From Paulinella micropora (taxonomy: Eukaryota; Cercozoa; Imbricatea; Euglyphida): a stretch of 64,000 nucleotides of DNA. The notes below the pieces were generated by a model that saw only the letters and a program-made list of their open reading frames with translations, ran no database searches and was not told where the DNA came from. Of this stretch, positions 1 to 9,239 are shown in pieces. A program made the position numbers and the translations under genes. The stretch is from positions 338,041 through 402,040 of the forward strand of contig BJOX01000376.1 in NCBI GenBank assembly GCA_009731375.1, read 5' to 3'. Each line of letters begins with the position of its first letter. Position 1 is the first letter of the stretch.

Positions 1-354
1 TTGTAGGTAAAAGCAATGTTTATTATCATAATAAAGTAAAATGCTTAATGTAAACAAAGATAAACAAACTTAAAAGCAAATTCTGCATGTTGGGCATTGT
101 TATCATCATAGATTCATAGTAGCCGGGACTATGAAAAAGGAGAAAGATTACCGTGTCGGACCGGTTCCTGCCCACCTCTGAAGATGAAGTTAAAGTGTAT
201 TACAATTAATAAAAACATGTTTTAATATTATTTTTATATGTTCTGCAATCAGTGAATTGATTTCCTTTCATTTCCACACGTTTTCAAAAAAGTCCATATA
301 CTTCATGGAAAATTTCGGAAAAAGGGATACCCCCAAGATTGTCGAATGTTTAGT
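1..354. other. AT-rich sequence without a recognisable gene
   Basis: I see no coding frame, RNA or ordered repeat here. It is AT-rich sequence leading into the first CTA array. Confidence 0.5.
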
Positions 355-355
355 T

Positions 356-400
<45 letters not shown>

Positions 401-540
401 TCACTACAGCAACTACTACTACTACTACTACTACTGCTACTACTACTACTAGTACTACTACTACTAGTACTACTACTACTAGTACTACTACTACTAGTAC
501 TACTACTACTACTACTACAACTACTACTACTACTACCATT
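355..540. repeat. (CTA)n microsatellite with interruptions
   Basis: Near-continuous CTA/ACT triplets with scattered CAG, GTA and CAA variants. The homopolymeric reading frames across it (poly-Leu, poly-Thr, poly-Ser) are artefacts of the repeat. Confidence 0.95.
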
Positions 541-720
541 ATTCATCAACCATCAGCCATCAATAATCCATAGTCCATAATCAATGAGCAATAAGCAGTA
601 AGCAATAAATAATGCACTGTTTTTCCTCAGGGGAAGAACTTTGGAAGCTGTCCTTGAGGGGATCAGCTTCTCTAACTTAGGAAGCTGTCCTTGAGGAGAT
701 AAGCTTCTCTACCTAATTAT
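541..720. repeat. SSR tail cassette, copy 1
   Basis: An ATCAACCATCAGCCATCAATAA/AGCAATAAGCAATAA-type stretch is followed by a segment containing GGAAGCTGTCCTTGAGG and AAGCTTCTCTACC, the latter present twice in tandem (about 646-712). The second segment can fold: GAAGCTGTCC pairs with GGGACAAGCTTC-type sequence around a TTGAG loop. Related copies lie at 1603-1693 (first half only), 2946-3040 and 3137-3335, each next to a CTA or TTC array. Confidence 0.75.
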
Positions 721-761
721 ATATCATATATTACAGCATGGTACTGTTACATATGTGTGTC

Positions 762-988
762 AGTGCGTGCGTGCGTTTGTGTGTGCGTGTGTGTGTGCGT
801 GTGCGTGTGTGTGCGTGCGTGTGTATGTGTATACTTTCTCTCCTCGTTTGCCTTCTCCTTTCCCTTCTACTTTCCCGTCTCCTTTCCATTCTCCTTTCCC
901 TTCTCCTTTCTCTTCTCTTTTGCTTTTTCCTTTCCCTCCTCCTTTCCTTTCTTCTCTTTTCTTTTCTCTTTTTCTTTCTCCTTTCCTT
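762..988. repeat. GT/GC-rich then CTTTCC pyrimidine microsatellite
   Basis: Alternating GTGTGC/GTGCGT units (about 762-832) pass into a long C/T-only tract of CTTTCCCTTCT-type units up to the next CTA array. Confidence 0.9.
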
Positions 989-991
989 CAG

Positions 992-1054
<63 letters not shown>

Positions 1055-1061
1055 AACAGCA

Positions 1062-1115
<54 letters not shown>
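988..1115. repeat. (CTA)n microsatellite
   Basis: CTA triplets with one CAACAGCAA interruption. Confidence 0.95.
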
Positions 1116-1116
<1 letters not shown>

Positions 1117-1279
1117 GCGTTACTATGTTGTTTTGTTTTGTTTTTTGCTACTCTTTTATTAGGTGTGCCACGCCAGAACGGGAATTATCTGCGCCACGTT
1201 CCTATTCGGGTATACCTCCTCTCCTCCTGTCCCTTCTCCTTGCTTTTCTGCTTTTCCCGTCTTCTTTCTCTTTTCCTTG

Positions 1280-1281
1280 AG

Positions 1282-1335
<54 letters not shown>

Positions 1336-1343
1336 ACTACGTT

Positions 1344-1383
<40 letters not shown>

Positions 1384-1448
1384 GCTGCTGCTGCCACTAC
1401 TACTACCACTACTACTACCACTACTACTACCACTACTATTACTACTAT

Positions 1449-1483
<35 letters not shown>

Positions 1484-1507
1484 TTACCACTACCACTACC
1501 ACTACCA

Positions 1508-1587
<80 letters not shown>

Positions 1588-1602
1588 AACTACTACTATC
1601 AT
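1280..1602. repeat. (CTA)n microsatellite with CTG/CCA variants
   Basis: Long CTA array with blocks of CTGCTGCTG and CTACCA variants. Confidence 0.95.
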
Positions 1603-1728
1603 CAATCATCAACCATCAGTCATCAGTGACAATAATCCAGAAGCAATAAGTAATAAGCAATAAGCAATAAACAATAACCAATAAACAATACACTGGTTGT
1701 GAACTTCGCTAAACATAAAAATATATTG

Positions 1729-1775
<47 letters not shown>

Positions 1776-1826
1776 GTATACTACTACTACTAGGTATACT
1801 ACTACTACTACTACTACTACTATCAT
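1603..1826. repeat. SSR tail cassette, copy 2 (5' half), then (CTA)n
   Basis: The ATCATCAACCATCAGTCATCA/AGCAATAAGCAATAA half of the cassette is present without the hairpin half. A further CTA array runs from about 1730 to 1826. Confidence 0.7.
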
Positions 1827-1918
1827 TCGTCTGTTTTGGATTTCGTTAAGATTGTGTTGATCTTGTGCTGTTTTGGATTCGGTTGACTTTGTGCTGTTTT
1901 GGATTTCATTAAAATTCT

Positions 1919-1941
1919 GTTTCTTTCTTTCTTTCTTTTTT

Positions 1942-1973
<32 letters not shown>

Positions 1974-2190
1974 GGTGTTTCTTTCTCTCTCTCTCTCTCC
2001 CTCCCTCCCTCTCTCTCTCTCTCTCTCTTTGGCTCTCTCTCTCTCCTTCTTCTTCTTCTTCTTCTTCGTTTTCTTCTTCTTTTTCTTTTTCTTCTTCTTC
2101 TTCTTCTCCTCCTTCTTCTTCTTCTTCTTCTTCTTCTTCTTCTTCTTCTTCTTCTTCTTCTTCTTCTTCTTCTTCTTCTTCTTTCTTTTC
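1919..2190. repeat. (TTTC)n, (CT)n and (TTC)n microsatellites
   Basis: Three adjoining pyrimidine-strand arrays: TTTC (1919-1972), CT (1981-2045) and TTC (2046-2190). Confidence 0.95.
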
Positions 2191-2567
2191 GGTCAAATTA
2201 GTGTTACTGGATGTCTCAAGATAATTGACATCCAATAAGTGTATTGTGATGTCAATTATGTTGAGAATTTCTCTGGTGAAACTTGTCTTTCATTGGAGGG
2301 AGGATTCCGACCCCTGAAGCTTCGTTACTGGTTTATGCCATTCTGCCCTGTCCAGAGGGACCAGGCAGAGTGTCGTAACCCCTCAAAACTGGGTGCGCAG
2401 CGCCGAAAGAAATTTAAACCAAGTAGCTGTTTCTTTTGGCGCTACGCCATCCCTGGTGAAACTTGTTTTTCATTTAGCGGAGGGTACTGGCATGCAATTA
2501 CAAATTTCTTCCGCTTTAAAATTGCATCCCAATGCTCTTCTTCTGACCCTAGAAGCTTCGTTACTTG
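2191..2567. other. Complex sequence between TTC arrays with a short direct repeat
   Basis: No gene is seen. The motif CTGGTGAAACTTGT(C/T)TTTCATT occurs at about 2273 and 2452. A related GAAACTTGTCTCCTGGTC motif recurs at about 18110 and 18553, so this may be part of a dispersed repeat. Confidence 0.45.
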
Positions 2568-2945
2568 TTTCTTCTTCTTCTTCTTCTTCTTCTTCTTCTT
2601 CTTCTTCTTCTTCTTCTTCTTTTTCTTCTTCTTCTTCTTCAGCTTCTTTTTCTTCTTTTTCTTCTTTTTCTTCTTCTTCTTCTTCTTCTTCTTCTTCTTC
2701 TTCTTCTTCTTTTTCTTCTTCTTTTTCTTCTTCTTCTTTTTCTTCTTCTTCTTCTTCTTATTCTTCTTATTCTTCTTATTCTTCTTATTCTTCTTATTCT
2801 TCTTCCTCATTTTCTTCTTCTTCTTCTTCTTCTTCTTCTTCTTCTTCTTCTTCTTCTTCTTCTTCTTCTTTTTCTTTTTCTTCTTCTTCTTCTTCTTCTT
2901 CTTCTTCTTCTTCTTCTTCTTCTTCTTCTTCTTCTTCTTCTTCTA
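2568..2945. repeat. (TTC)n microsatellite
   Basis: About 380 bp of TTC triplets with TTT, TTA and AGC variants. One strand is all-pyrimidine, so triplex-forming potential is plausible. Confidence 0.95.
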
Positions 2946-3040
2946 AGCAATAAGCAAGAAAGAATAAACAACACACTGTTCTCCCTCAGGGGAAGGACTT
3001 AGGAAGCTGTCCTTGAGGAGACAAGCTTCTCTACCTTTCC
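2946..3040. repeat. SSR tail cassette, copy 3
   Basis: AAGCAATAAGCAAG, then CACTGTTCTCCCTCAGGGG and GGAAGCTGTCCTTGAGG...AAGCTTCTCTACC, matching copies 1 and 4. Confidence 0.75.
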
Positions 3041-3047
3041 CTTCTAT

Positions 3048-3093
<46 letters not shown>

Positions 3094-3349
3094 GCTTATA
3101 TATATATCATATTATATATATATATATCGTTGCATAAACTATCAATCATCAACCATCAACCATCAGTGATCAATAATCCACAAGCTATAAGCAATAAGCA
3201 ATAAGCCATCAGCCATCAATAATCAATGATCCATAAGCAATAAGCAATAGGCAATAAACAATAAACAACACACTGTTCTCCCTCAGGGGAAGGACTTAGG
3301 AAGCTGTCCTTGAGGGGACAAGCTTCTCTACCTAATTATGTTTATAATG

Positions 3350-3381
<32 letters not shown>

Positions 3382-3406
3382 CTTCTTCTTCTTCTTCTTC
3401 TTCTTC
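3048..3406. repeat. (ACT)n, SSR tail cassette copy 4, (CTT)n
   Basis: An ACT array (about 3048-3093), a TA-rich stretch and the most complete tail cassette (about 3137-3335: ATCATCAACCATCA, AGCAATAAGCAATAA, then the hairpin half). A CTT array follows (about 3352-3406). Confidence 0.75.
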
Positions 3407-3485
3407 ACGTCATCATTATGATCATTTTTAATGAAAGCGAAATTCTGTTTGCTTCTGTTGTCTTCTATTTGTTCTGAATGTAGCA

Positions 3486-4381
3486 AAGCCGCTTGGATCA
3501 CGTATTTCCTATCTATGCCATCCCGACTTGTCAGTTGTTTCTGAGGGTTCTTGGGAAGAAGTGTTAGCAGCATATGATCAGTATGGGGTTGTCACGCTCG
3601 TTCCAAAAGGCGAGCATGGAAAATTGCTGCAGCAATCTGCGCACGCAAGGTTGTCGTTATGTATGGAAGCTTTGCAAGAAGTAGAAAGGTTTTCAAATGA
3701 AGTTGCAGCATTCGCTGCTTGCAAATCATTACGTGGTTTACTTGAGAGTGGGTTGCCCCGTGGCTTGAATCAAGAAAAAGCAGTCAAGGCGCTTGAAAAG
3801 CGGTTGGCGCAGTGGGATGAGAAAACATTACAGATGAAAAACGCTTTGGACGATATAATGAAACCAATCTCAATTGCTATGGTCTCGGTGACTATCAGAA
3901 GCTGAAGGACCACGTTGTCAAGAATAGCGAACATCTCAGTGGGGAAGTCACAAACCTCAAGACGTTTGCATCTCTTGCATCATCCACAGAGAACCTCGAA
4001 TGTTACGACGCCTTGGTTCATTTATTAGATAGCAGAAGCGCAGCAGAACTATGGTCTGAAAGGTACGCCAAGATGCAGCAAGGGTTCCTGCAATGCCTTG
4101 GTCCGTTTGTGACGCGAGGCAGCAAAAAACAAGTCAAAGCTGAATCGTTTATAATGGCTTACTCGGCAGTCAAACAAATCCCTCATCACGAGGGTGTGCG
4201 AAATGATCTTGCTGCCATCGTAACTTTGGATCAGAAGTCCAGATCCACTGAATACATAACAAAGGAGGAAATAACGGAATTAAGTAAGTTCGAACACAGA
4301 GAAGTGTGGAATTTTGAAGGGATCAACGCTACTCCTGCACTGGAAAAAGGTGGAAGAGCTCAGAGAGAGAGTCTGCGGTAA
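3486..4381 (+). pseudogene. Host-like gene exon(s) of unknown family, frameshifted
   Basis: Coding sequence appears right after a possible splice acceptor (TGAATGTAG) at about 3485. It reads through about 3880 in one frame and continues to 4381 in another. The second frame runs open with LKDHVVKNSEH and then LVHLLDSRSAAELW; a one-base change near 3879 separates the halves. The joined product would be about 295 residues, mostly helical, charged and without membrane segments. No family is recognised. The 5' start is not visible. The gene stops where the AT-rich viral-type sequence begins (about 4376), so insertion may have truncated it. It could instead be one exon of a larger gene whose downstream part was lost. 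Confidence 0.4.
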
Positions 4382-4707
4382 TATTAAATATAATAGCACG
4401 ATTAAACCCCGAGAGCCCGCGATTTTTAAATGATGTATTAAGAGCAATAAACGGCACCTTAACAGAGCTTTATAATATTAAGCTAAAAGCAACAAATAAA
4501 CACCGCAATATTTATAAAATAGACAATACACATATTAATAATTATTACTCTAAGACAGCGAACGCGGACTTCATACCAATATTAGGAGCTACCGACGAAA
4601 ACGAAATAAACACGAATGACCCGCCGGAACCAAGCATGGAAGAATTATTAAGACAATTTGAGGAAATGGTAAAACTTAATCTGAGTATGAGGGGCCCGGC
4701 GACATAG
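4376..4707 (+). CDS. C-terminal remnant of an element gene, 5'-truncated
   Basis: An open frame of about 110 codons runs from the junction with the preceding exon to a TAG at 4705-4707. It has no visible start codon and is rich in Asn, Ile, Lys and Thr. Its end (MEELLRQFEEMVKLNLSM) runs directly into the first copy of the downstream direct repeat. Base composition matches the recombinase gene that follows, not the exon before it, so I assign it to the same PLV-like element. The function is not recognisable; a replication protein C-terminus would be a guess. Confidence 0.4.
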
Positions 4708-5060
4708 GGGGCGGGCGACAGTTTATTATTTTTTTTGTAAGGGGGGCGGGCGACAGTTAAAAAATTTTTTGTAAGGGGCCCGGCGACAGATAAATAAAAA
4801 AATATCGTCCGTTAGCCGTTTAGGCTTAATCTGAGTATGAGGGGCCGGCGACGTTTTATTTCTTTAGGAGAGTAAGTTGTCGTTGGGCCCCTTATGTTTT
4901 TTAAGCCCCGCGGGCCGTTTAGGCTTAATCTGAGCAGAGTGAGCTTAAATTTTCTGATTTTTTTTTACAATTTTTTGTGAGGGGGCGAAACGAGGCCTGC
5001 GGGCAGTTTAGGCTTAATCTGAGTACGAGGGGCCCGGCAACGTTTTATTTTTTTTTATGA
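4674..5060. repeat. Direct-repeat array upstream of the recombinase
   Basis: The core CTTAATCTGAGTATGAGGGG followed by CCCGGCGAC or a variant occurs at about 4676, 4826, 4926 (degenerate) and 5016. Shorter GGGGCGGGCGACAG units lie at about 4710 and 4741. Copies are usually preceded by CCGTTTAGG and followed by a TTTTATTT stretch. The array sits between two element genes and could hold recombinase, replication or regulatory sites. Only the repetition itself is observed. Confidence 0.75.
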
Positions 5061-5372
5061 GTGCGCGCAGATAATCCGTCGGGGTTGATGGGGAGAGAGA
5101 GAGAGAGAGCCCGCCCAGCGCGACGATAACCCGCCGACGATAACCCGCCGCTGACAATGACCCGCCGACGATATACAAGCAAATAATTATTTATTTTCTT
5201 TTATATTTAAGCATAATATACAAGCAAATATTTATTTTTATTCTAAACAAGAAAATATATGAACATTATATAGAAGCACATATAACAACAGGCAAATATT
5301 TATTTTTATTCTAAACAAAAGAATATATAAGCACATTTTTATAAGCACGGAGGAAAACAGGAACGGCAAAAA

Positions 5373-5759
5373 ATGGATTTCAAAACAATTGACTATAAGG
5401 ACCCCGAGGACCTTATAAACAAAATAAAATCAATAACGAAAAACTTTTCTCAAAGCCTTATAACATTGCTGATAGACCTCATCAAGCAAAAGGGAGGCAA
5501 TCAAACATATTTAAAGAAAAATTTACAATGGACTTTAATCACACTTCAACATATTGAAAAAGTAAACACAAAAGATGCTTATTTAACGAGGCTAAGAAAG
5601 GCATTCAAAGAACAGCACCCAACCAAAGAAGCAGAAATAAACAAGGAGTTGAAACTCACAGACGAAGAACGAACCAAAAAGGCAACAACGCAAATCAAAC
5701 AGCGAAACAAGAATTTAAAAGAAATCAAGAATTACGAGCCCGCGACCGTTTTAAGATAA
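5373..5759 (+). CDS. N-terminal part of split tyrosine recombinase / telomere-resolvase-like protein
   Basis: 128-residue Lys/Ile-rich helical protein, ATG at 5373, stop TAA at 5757-5759. It ends in NYEPATVLR, and the next frame resumes at MDTLNKSGKMTDL with the A of TAATG shared, giving a -1 relationship. In tyrosine recombinases a helical DNA-binding domain precedes the catalytic domain, which is where this segment lies. I therefore read the two frames as one ancestral protein of about 440 residues. The break may be a mutation, a stop-start re-initiation pair, or recoding; no canonical slippery heptamer is seen. Confidence 0.55.
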   Translation: MDFKTIDYKDPEDLINKIKSITKNFSQSLITLLIDLIKQKGGNQTYLKKNLQWTLITLQHIEKVNTKDAYLTRLRKAFKEQHPTKEAEINKELKLTDEERTKKATTQIKQRNKNLKEIKNYEPATVLR

Positions 5760-6706
5760 TGGACACTCTGAACAAATCAGGCAAAATGACAGACCTTATA
5801 ATATTGCTTCAATTAGCAACGGGCCGCCGACTCATTGAAGTTTTAAGAATTACGAGCACACCACCAGAAGCAAAAGAGCAAAAGGGCTATATAGTTATTG
5901 ATAAAGTAGCCAAAGACAAGAAGGGGGCGATATCTAATATTGAAGTCCCCTTAGTTCATATGTCATATGCAGATATGCGGACAGCGTGGGAAGCAGTGCG
6001 CAAGGCGCTAACCGATGAAGACAAAAAGAAAACAAATCAAGCACTGACCAATAAATACGATGCGAGAATATCAAAACGAATGCGGGAATTATGCAACGAT
6101 GAAAAAGCAACGTCTCATTTAGCCCGCAAAATTTACGGGGCCTTAGCTTATAGAGAATACGCCCCCGCGAATATGGATAGAAGTATATTTTTATCAAAGG
6201 TCTTAGGGCACGTTGAAGAAAGCGAAGCGAGCCGAAATTATGCGAACATAAAAGCACGAACTCCCGCAATAGCAACAGAACCACAAGCACGGCAAGCACT
6301 GGACAAATTAGAAAACAAAATAAACAATTTAGAAGACAAATTAGAAGGATTGAACGCAAATCTTCCGCAAAATGTTATTGATGCGTTAGCGATAATAAAA
6401 GCAATTAAAGACAGAAAGCTGAATATAAGCAACAGAAAAATAAGAGAGTTTGCACGAGTGGGAAGCATAAAAGCAAAATTCATAAATGATATAGCCAAAG
6501 GCAAACAACCGCACGAAGCAGGCAAAACGAAACCAATAAAGAAGAACAACGAAGAACCAATATTAAGAAGAAGCCAAAGATTGAAAAAGCAACCAGAAAA
6601 AAGTAAAGAAGAAAAAACAGCAACGACAGCCACAGTAAAAAAAAAACAGGGGCAAATAATAACGATAAGGCACAGCAGGGGGCAAACGGCACAAAAAAGG
6701 AAATGA
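5759..6706 (+). CDS. Tyrosine recombinase catalytic domain, telomere-resolvase-like
   Basis: 315 residues. Near residue 22 is ATGRRLIEVL, an R-containing box like the first catalytic arginine motif of tyrosine recombinases and especially the TGRR..E form of telomere resolvases. Near residue 120 is SHLARKIYGALAY (second-arginine region), near 148 LGH, and near 158 SRNYANI with a candidate nucleophilic tyrosine. A coiled coil (about 185-205) and a very basic Lys/Arg/Thr-rich tail follow. The family cuts and rejoins DNA by a 3'-phosphotyrosyl intermediate. Some integrating protist viruses (PLVs, virophages) use such enzymes, and some related enzymes close hairpin telomeres. Resolvase versus integrase cannot be settled by eye. 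Upstream direct repeats are candidate sites. Confidence 0.6.
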   Translation: MDTLNKSGKMTDLIILLQLATGRRLIEVLRITSTPPEAKEQKGYIVIDKVAKDKKGAISNIEVPLVHMSYADMRTAWEAVRKALTDEDKKKTNQALTNKYDARISKRMRELCNDEKATSHLARKIYGALAYREYAPANMDRSIFLSKVLGHVEESEASRNYANIKARTPAIATEPQARQALDKLENKINNLEDKLEGLNANLPQNVIDALAIIKAIKDRKLNISNRKIREFARVGSIKAKFINDIAKGKQPHEAGKTKPIKKNNEEPILRRSQRLKKQPEKSKEEKTATTATVKKKQGQIITIRHSRGQTAQKRK

Positions 6707-7328
6707 ACAATTTTTTTTTTGATAGAGCCGGAGCCGGAGCCGGAGCCGCCAATTTTCGCAGGTTTTCGCCCTTTCGTCCTTCGTCCCAAGCAGAAAAGAA
6801 AACCAAACAACAAACCATCATGACCGAATATCGCCAACTGCTGCCCAGGACCGCACCAGAAACCGACGAAGATGTTCAGCGACGAGTAAAGAGGCGTAAA
6901 GGGATGAACAATACAGACGAAATAAAGGCGAGTATTGAAAAAACTGAGGGGGAAATCAAAGCAAACGACCACAAAATCCAAGCACTAAAAAAGGCCAACA
7001 ACAAAAAACAGCAAGAAATCAAAGCTTTACGAAAGCAACTGACGGAGGCGGAGGAGGCAGAGGAGGACGTAGAGATTTACAAAAAATACAACAACAACAG
7101 GAGCAGATAACAAACGAAACGAAGAGGCTTACAGAATGGTTGAAGCAGGGGCAACACCGAAAAATTAAGGGGTTTATCAAAGATGACCATAAGAAACTTT
7201 TTCAGCTTATCAACACAGGGGCCCGCTTTGATGACGCACTACTCCGAGTTGTTCAACATATCCGAAGCAGACCGCTCCCAGCTTTACCACCAGCAAGCAC
7301 CGAGGAAGCAATGAACACCACAGGCTAA
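6703..7328 (+). pseudogene. Coiled-coil element gene, frameshifted
   Basis: Begins at ATG 6703, overlapping the recombinase stop by four bases (ATGA), which suggests a compact same-strand unit. A Gly/Ala-rich start (AGAGAGAA) precedes MTEYRQLLPRTAPETDEDV and a Lys/Glu/Gln coiled coil (about residues 70-125). Near 7045-7075 the coding frame switches and continues as QQQQEQITNETKRLTEW to a stop at 7328. The joined length is about 208 residues. No catalytic motif is visible. The shift lies in a GGAGGC-repeat stretch, so either repeat slippage or true decay could explain it. Confidence 0.45.
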
Positions 7329-7567
7329 AACTTAAAAAAGTGTTTTTCAACACACAAAACAAAAAAATTAATTACTTTTTTTTTTGAATTCAAAGGAATT
7401 TATCAAACTCAGTAAGTTATTATTAATAATTTTGAAACCGTCCGGCATAATCATTATTAATAAAACGAAGATAGCAAGCCACCGCCAGCGACTAACAACA
7501 GCACACTGAAAACCGTGAAATCGTTGTTTTGTTTTTGTATATGTGCTCCGCGGGGCACACCTTTATT
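7329..7567. other. AT-rich non-coding sequence
   Basis: No gene is seen. This is the 3' flank of the coiled-coil gene leading into the left inverted-repeat arm. Confidence 0.4.
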
Positions 7568-7658
7568 TAAGTTTTTGAGCCGTTTCAGTTTGTTTTCTTG
7601 TTTGTTTGTATATCTGCGACCCTTAAATTCGGGGTTTTAAGCTGTTTAGAGCCGTTCT
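7568..7658 (+). repeat. Left arm of 91-bp inverted repeat
   Basis: Near-perfect reverse complement of 8360-8450 (one mismatch: GGGGTTTTAAGC against GGGATTTTAAGC). Confidence 0.9.
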
Positions 7659-7789
7659 CAGCAGTGTATATATATATATAATATTTTACGCAAATGTGAA
7701 ACTGAAAACAGACACCAACCACTTTTTTTTTAACGAATTTTCGATACCATTTTTACGTGGAAATTGCCTTTTTAATTTTTTTCAACATC

Positions 7790-8215
7790 ATGTCTGCGCA
7801 CTCAGAGATTCTCTCAGTCCGTGTGCGTCTTCCAGTCAGGGAATTTGGTGAGGCTTTTGCCAAACAAAATATCCAGATGACTGGAAGACTAGGGAGATTG
7901 AGGGCACTGTTTCACGACAGTATGGTCGCACAAAAGACAAGTTCTGGGTGGAGTGGGACCCAGAAGACGAGGATGACTCCATGATGATTGCCTCTGAGAT
8001 TTTAAATATCGCTTTGAAGGCGGTGTAGAACCCATGAACGACATACCAGAGCAAGCTCAGGAGGCCAAAGCACAAGCTGGAGGGATCTATGATGATGGGT
8101 ATGCTTGCTTTCTGTGTGCCTCGTTTTTTTTTGTTGCTGAGCATTTGTTTCTCTGTGTTTTCTCAGTATGGAGAGCTTGATCCCGAGCGATCCCGAGGAT
8201 GAAGATTACGAGTAC
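7790..8215 (+). pseudogene. Small intron-bearing gene with a chromo/Tudor-like domain, frame-disrupted
   Basis: Starts MSAHSEILSVRVRLPV. After a one- or two-base shift near 7870 it continues YPDDWKTREIEGTVSRQYG and then DKFWVEWDPEDEDD. An aromatic WVEW core followed by acidic residues resembles small beta-barrel chromo/Tudor-like modules found in eukaryotic transposon proteins; this is a resemblance only. That frame stops at about 8028. A further stretch starting MNDIPEQAQEAKAQAGG ends at a GT donor at about 8100, with an acceptor TTTTCTCAG at about 8167. An acidic exon (SDPEDEDYEY) follows, so transcription with splicing is likely. It lies inside the inverted-repeat element. Confidence 0.4.
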
Positions 8216-8267
8216 CTAGCCCCCTTCTGTTCACAAGTGTTTGCTTGTAATTTGGTGTTGCTTTCTT

Positions 8268-8343
8268 GTCAACTAAGGCTTGCGATAGTGCTATATATAT
8301 GGTATGTTTTTGTACCATAACACATTCACAAGCCTTAGTTGAC
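8268..8343. repeat. 15-bp perfect inverted repeat with nested TATGGTA hairpin
   Basis: GTCAACTAAGGCTTG (8268-8282) is the exact reverse complement of CAAGCCTTAGTTGAC (8329-8343). The loop contains a second smaller palindrome around ATATGGTA...TACCATA. Confidence 0.85.
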
Positions 8344-8359
8344 TGTGTTACTGCCTGTT

Positions 8360-8446
8360 AGAACGGCTCTAAACAGCTTAAAATCCCGAATTTAAGGGTC
8401 GCAGATATACAAACAAACAAGAAAACAAACTGAAACGGCTCAAAAA

Positions 8447-8450
<4 letters not shown>
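8360..8450 (-). repeat. Right arm of 91-bp inverted repeat
   Basis: See the left arm at 7568-7658. An uninterrupted (TA)n tract follows directly (about 8451-8485). Confidence 0.9.
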
Positions 8451-8487
<37 letters not shown>

Positions 8488-8549
8488 CGCAAACATTTTT
8501 AATTAGAGAATACTATCATTAATATTTGCCACTAGTAATAATAAGTGTG

Positions 8550-8965
8550 ACTCTGAATCATATCAAATTAGTCCATTGAGACTAAATCCGTCGCGTTGGA
8601 CCGATTTAGTCCCATTGGGACTGTATATCCAAATTTCAGGTCTGGAACATATTTAAGTAAAAGTATGATACATACAAACAAACAAATCAAAATATAGTCA
8701 CATGGGTATCAAACATTTTCTACATTTGGTCTCAATTTTAGTCCGATATGGTTTTATTTATTGGTCCCAGAACGATCGATATTTGGTCTCAATTTAGTCC
8801 CATGTGTATAATACATTTTTCTACAAATATGGTTTATTTATTGGTCCCAAAACGATCCCAAATAAAAAAATCCTCGGCCCCAGGGGCGATTCTAAAAAAA
8901 TTCGGTGCCGTGGGACCAAATTTTGGTCCTGCGGGACCAATTTGGTCCCGCGGGACCGAATTGTG
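8550..8965. repeat. Degenerate GGTCCC/GGGACC palindrome-rich repeats
   Basis: TTTAGTCCC, GGGACT, GGTCTCAATTTAGTCC and GGTCCCGCGGGACC recur many times. A unit of about 88 bp (ACATTTTCTACA...GGTTTTATTTATTGGTCCC...AACGATC) is present twice in tandem (about 8710-8875). No gene is supported. Confidence 0.6.
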
Positions 8966-9031
8966 AGTTGTAGTGTTTACCAGGAATGGCGGTTCCAATT
9001 TCAATCATTCACTTACGGTGATAGCGCAGAA

Positions 9032-9169
9032 ATGGGAGACATGGTTGCCTCAACGCTCGAGGAACCAGATAAAGCAGTTGCAAAATTTCCATACGACCCT
9101 GTGCTCATGCGTAACGCGGAAGAATGGTCTGACGAGTCCTCGGAGGACGATTCAGAACCGGAACCCTAG
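9032..9169 (+). CDS. Short acidic exon or 45-residue ORF, unknown
   Basis: ATG-initiated stretch MGDMVASTLEEPDKAVAKF to SDESSEDDSEPEP, ending TAG at 9167-9169. The acidic C-terminus and codon pattern look protein-coding. It may be the last exon of a gene that includes the 7790-8215 exons, but I cannot join them. Confidence 0.3.
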   Translation: MGDMVASTLEEPDKAVAKFPYDPVLMRNAEEWSDESSEDDSEPEP

Positions 9170-9219
9170 AAAGAGAGAGAAAAGCCCAAACAAGACGCTA
9201 TGGTAAATAATAAGGCGCC

Positions 9220-9239
9220 GGTCGCACTTTTTTGCGACC
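9220..9239. terminator. GC hairpin with T loop, possible 3' end structure
   Basis: GGTCGCA (9220-9226) and TGCGACC (9233-9239) are perfect complements around a CTTTTT loop, about 50 bp after the small acidic ORF. It resembles a 3'-end hairpin; no processing signal is proven. Confidence 0.4.

Larger units (their letters stand above)
7568..8450. mobile_element. Small element bounded by 91-bp inverted repeats
   Basis: The arm at 7568-7658 (TAAGTTTTTGAGCCG...GAGCCGTTCT) is matched by its reverse complement at 8360-8450 with a single mismatch by eye. The interval of about 700 bp holds a small broken gene (7790-8215) and an internal hairpin (8268-8343). (TA)n runs and ACGCAAA lie just right of both arms on the same strand. 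The layout fits a short transposon or MITE-like unit with long terminal inverted repeats, or a viral terminal structure. No transposase is recognised. Confidence 0.6.

Noticed and set aside
257-2953. Long open frames of poly-Leu, poly-Thr, poly-Ser, poly-Phe and poly-Lys
   Set aside because: They are translations of CTA and TTC microsatellites in every frame; no non-repeat coding context.
4382-4707. Calling the 5'-truncated viral-type ORF a superfamily 3 helicase C-terminus
   Set aside because: No Walker or SF3 motif is present in the remaining sequence.
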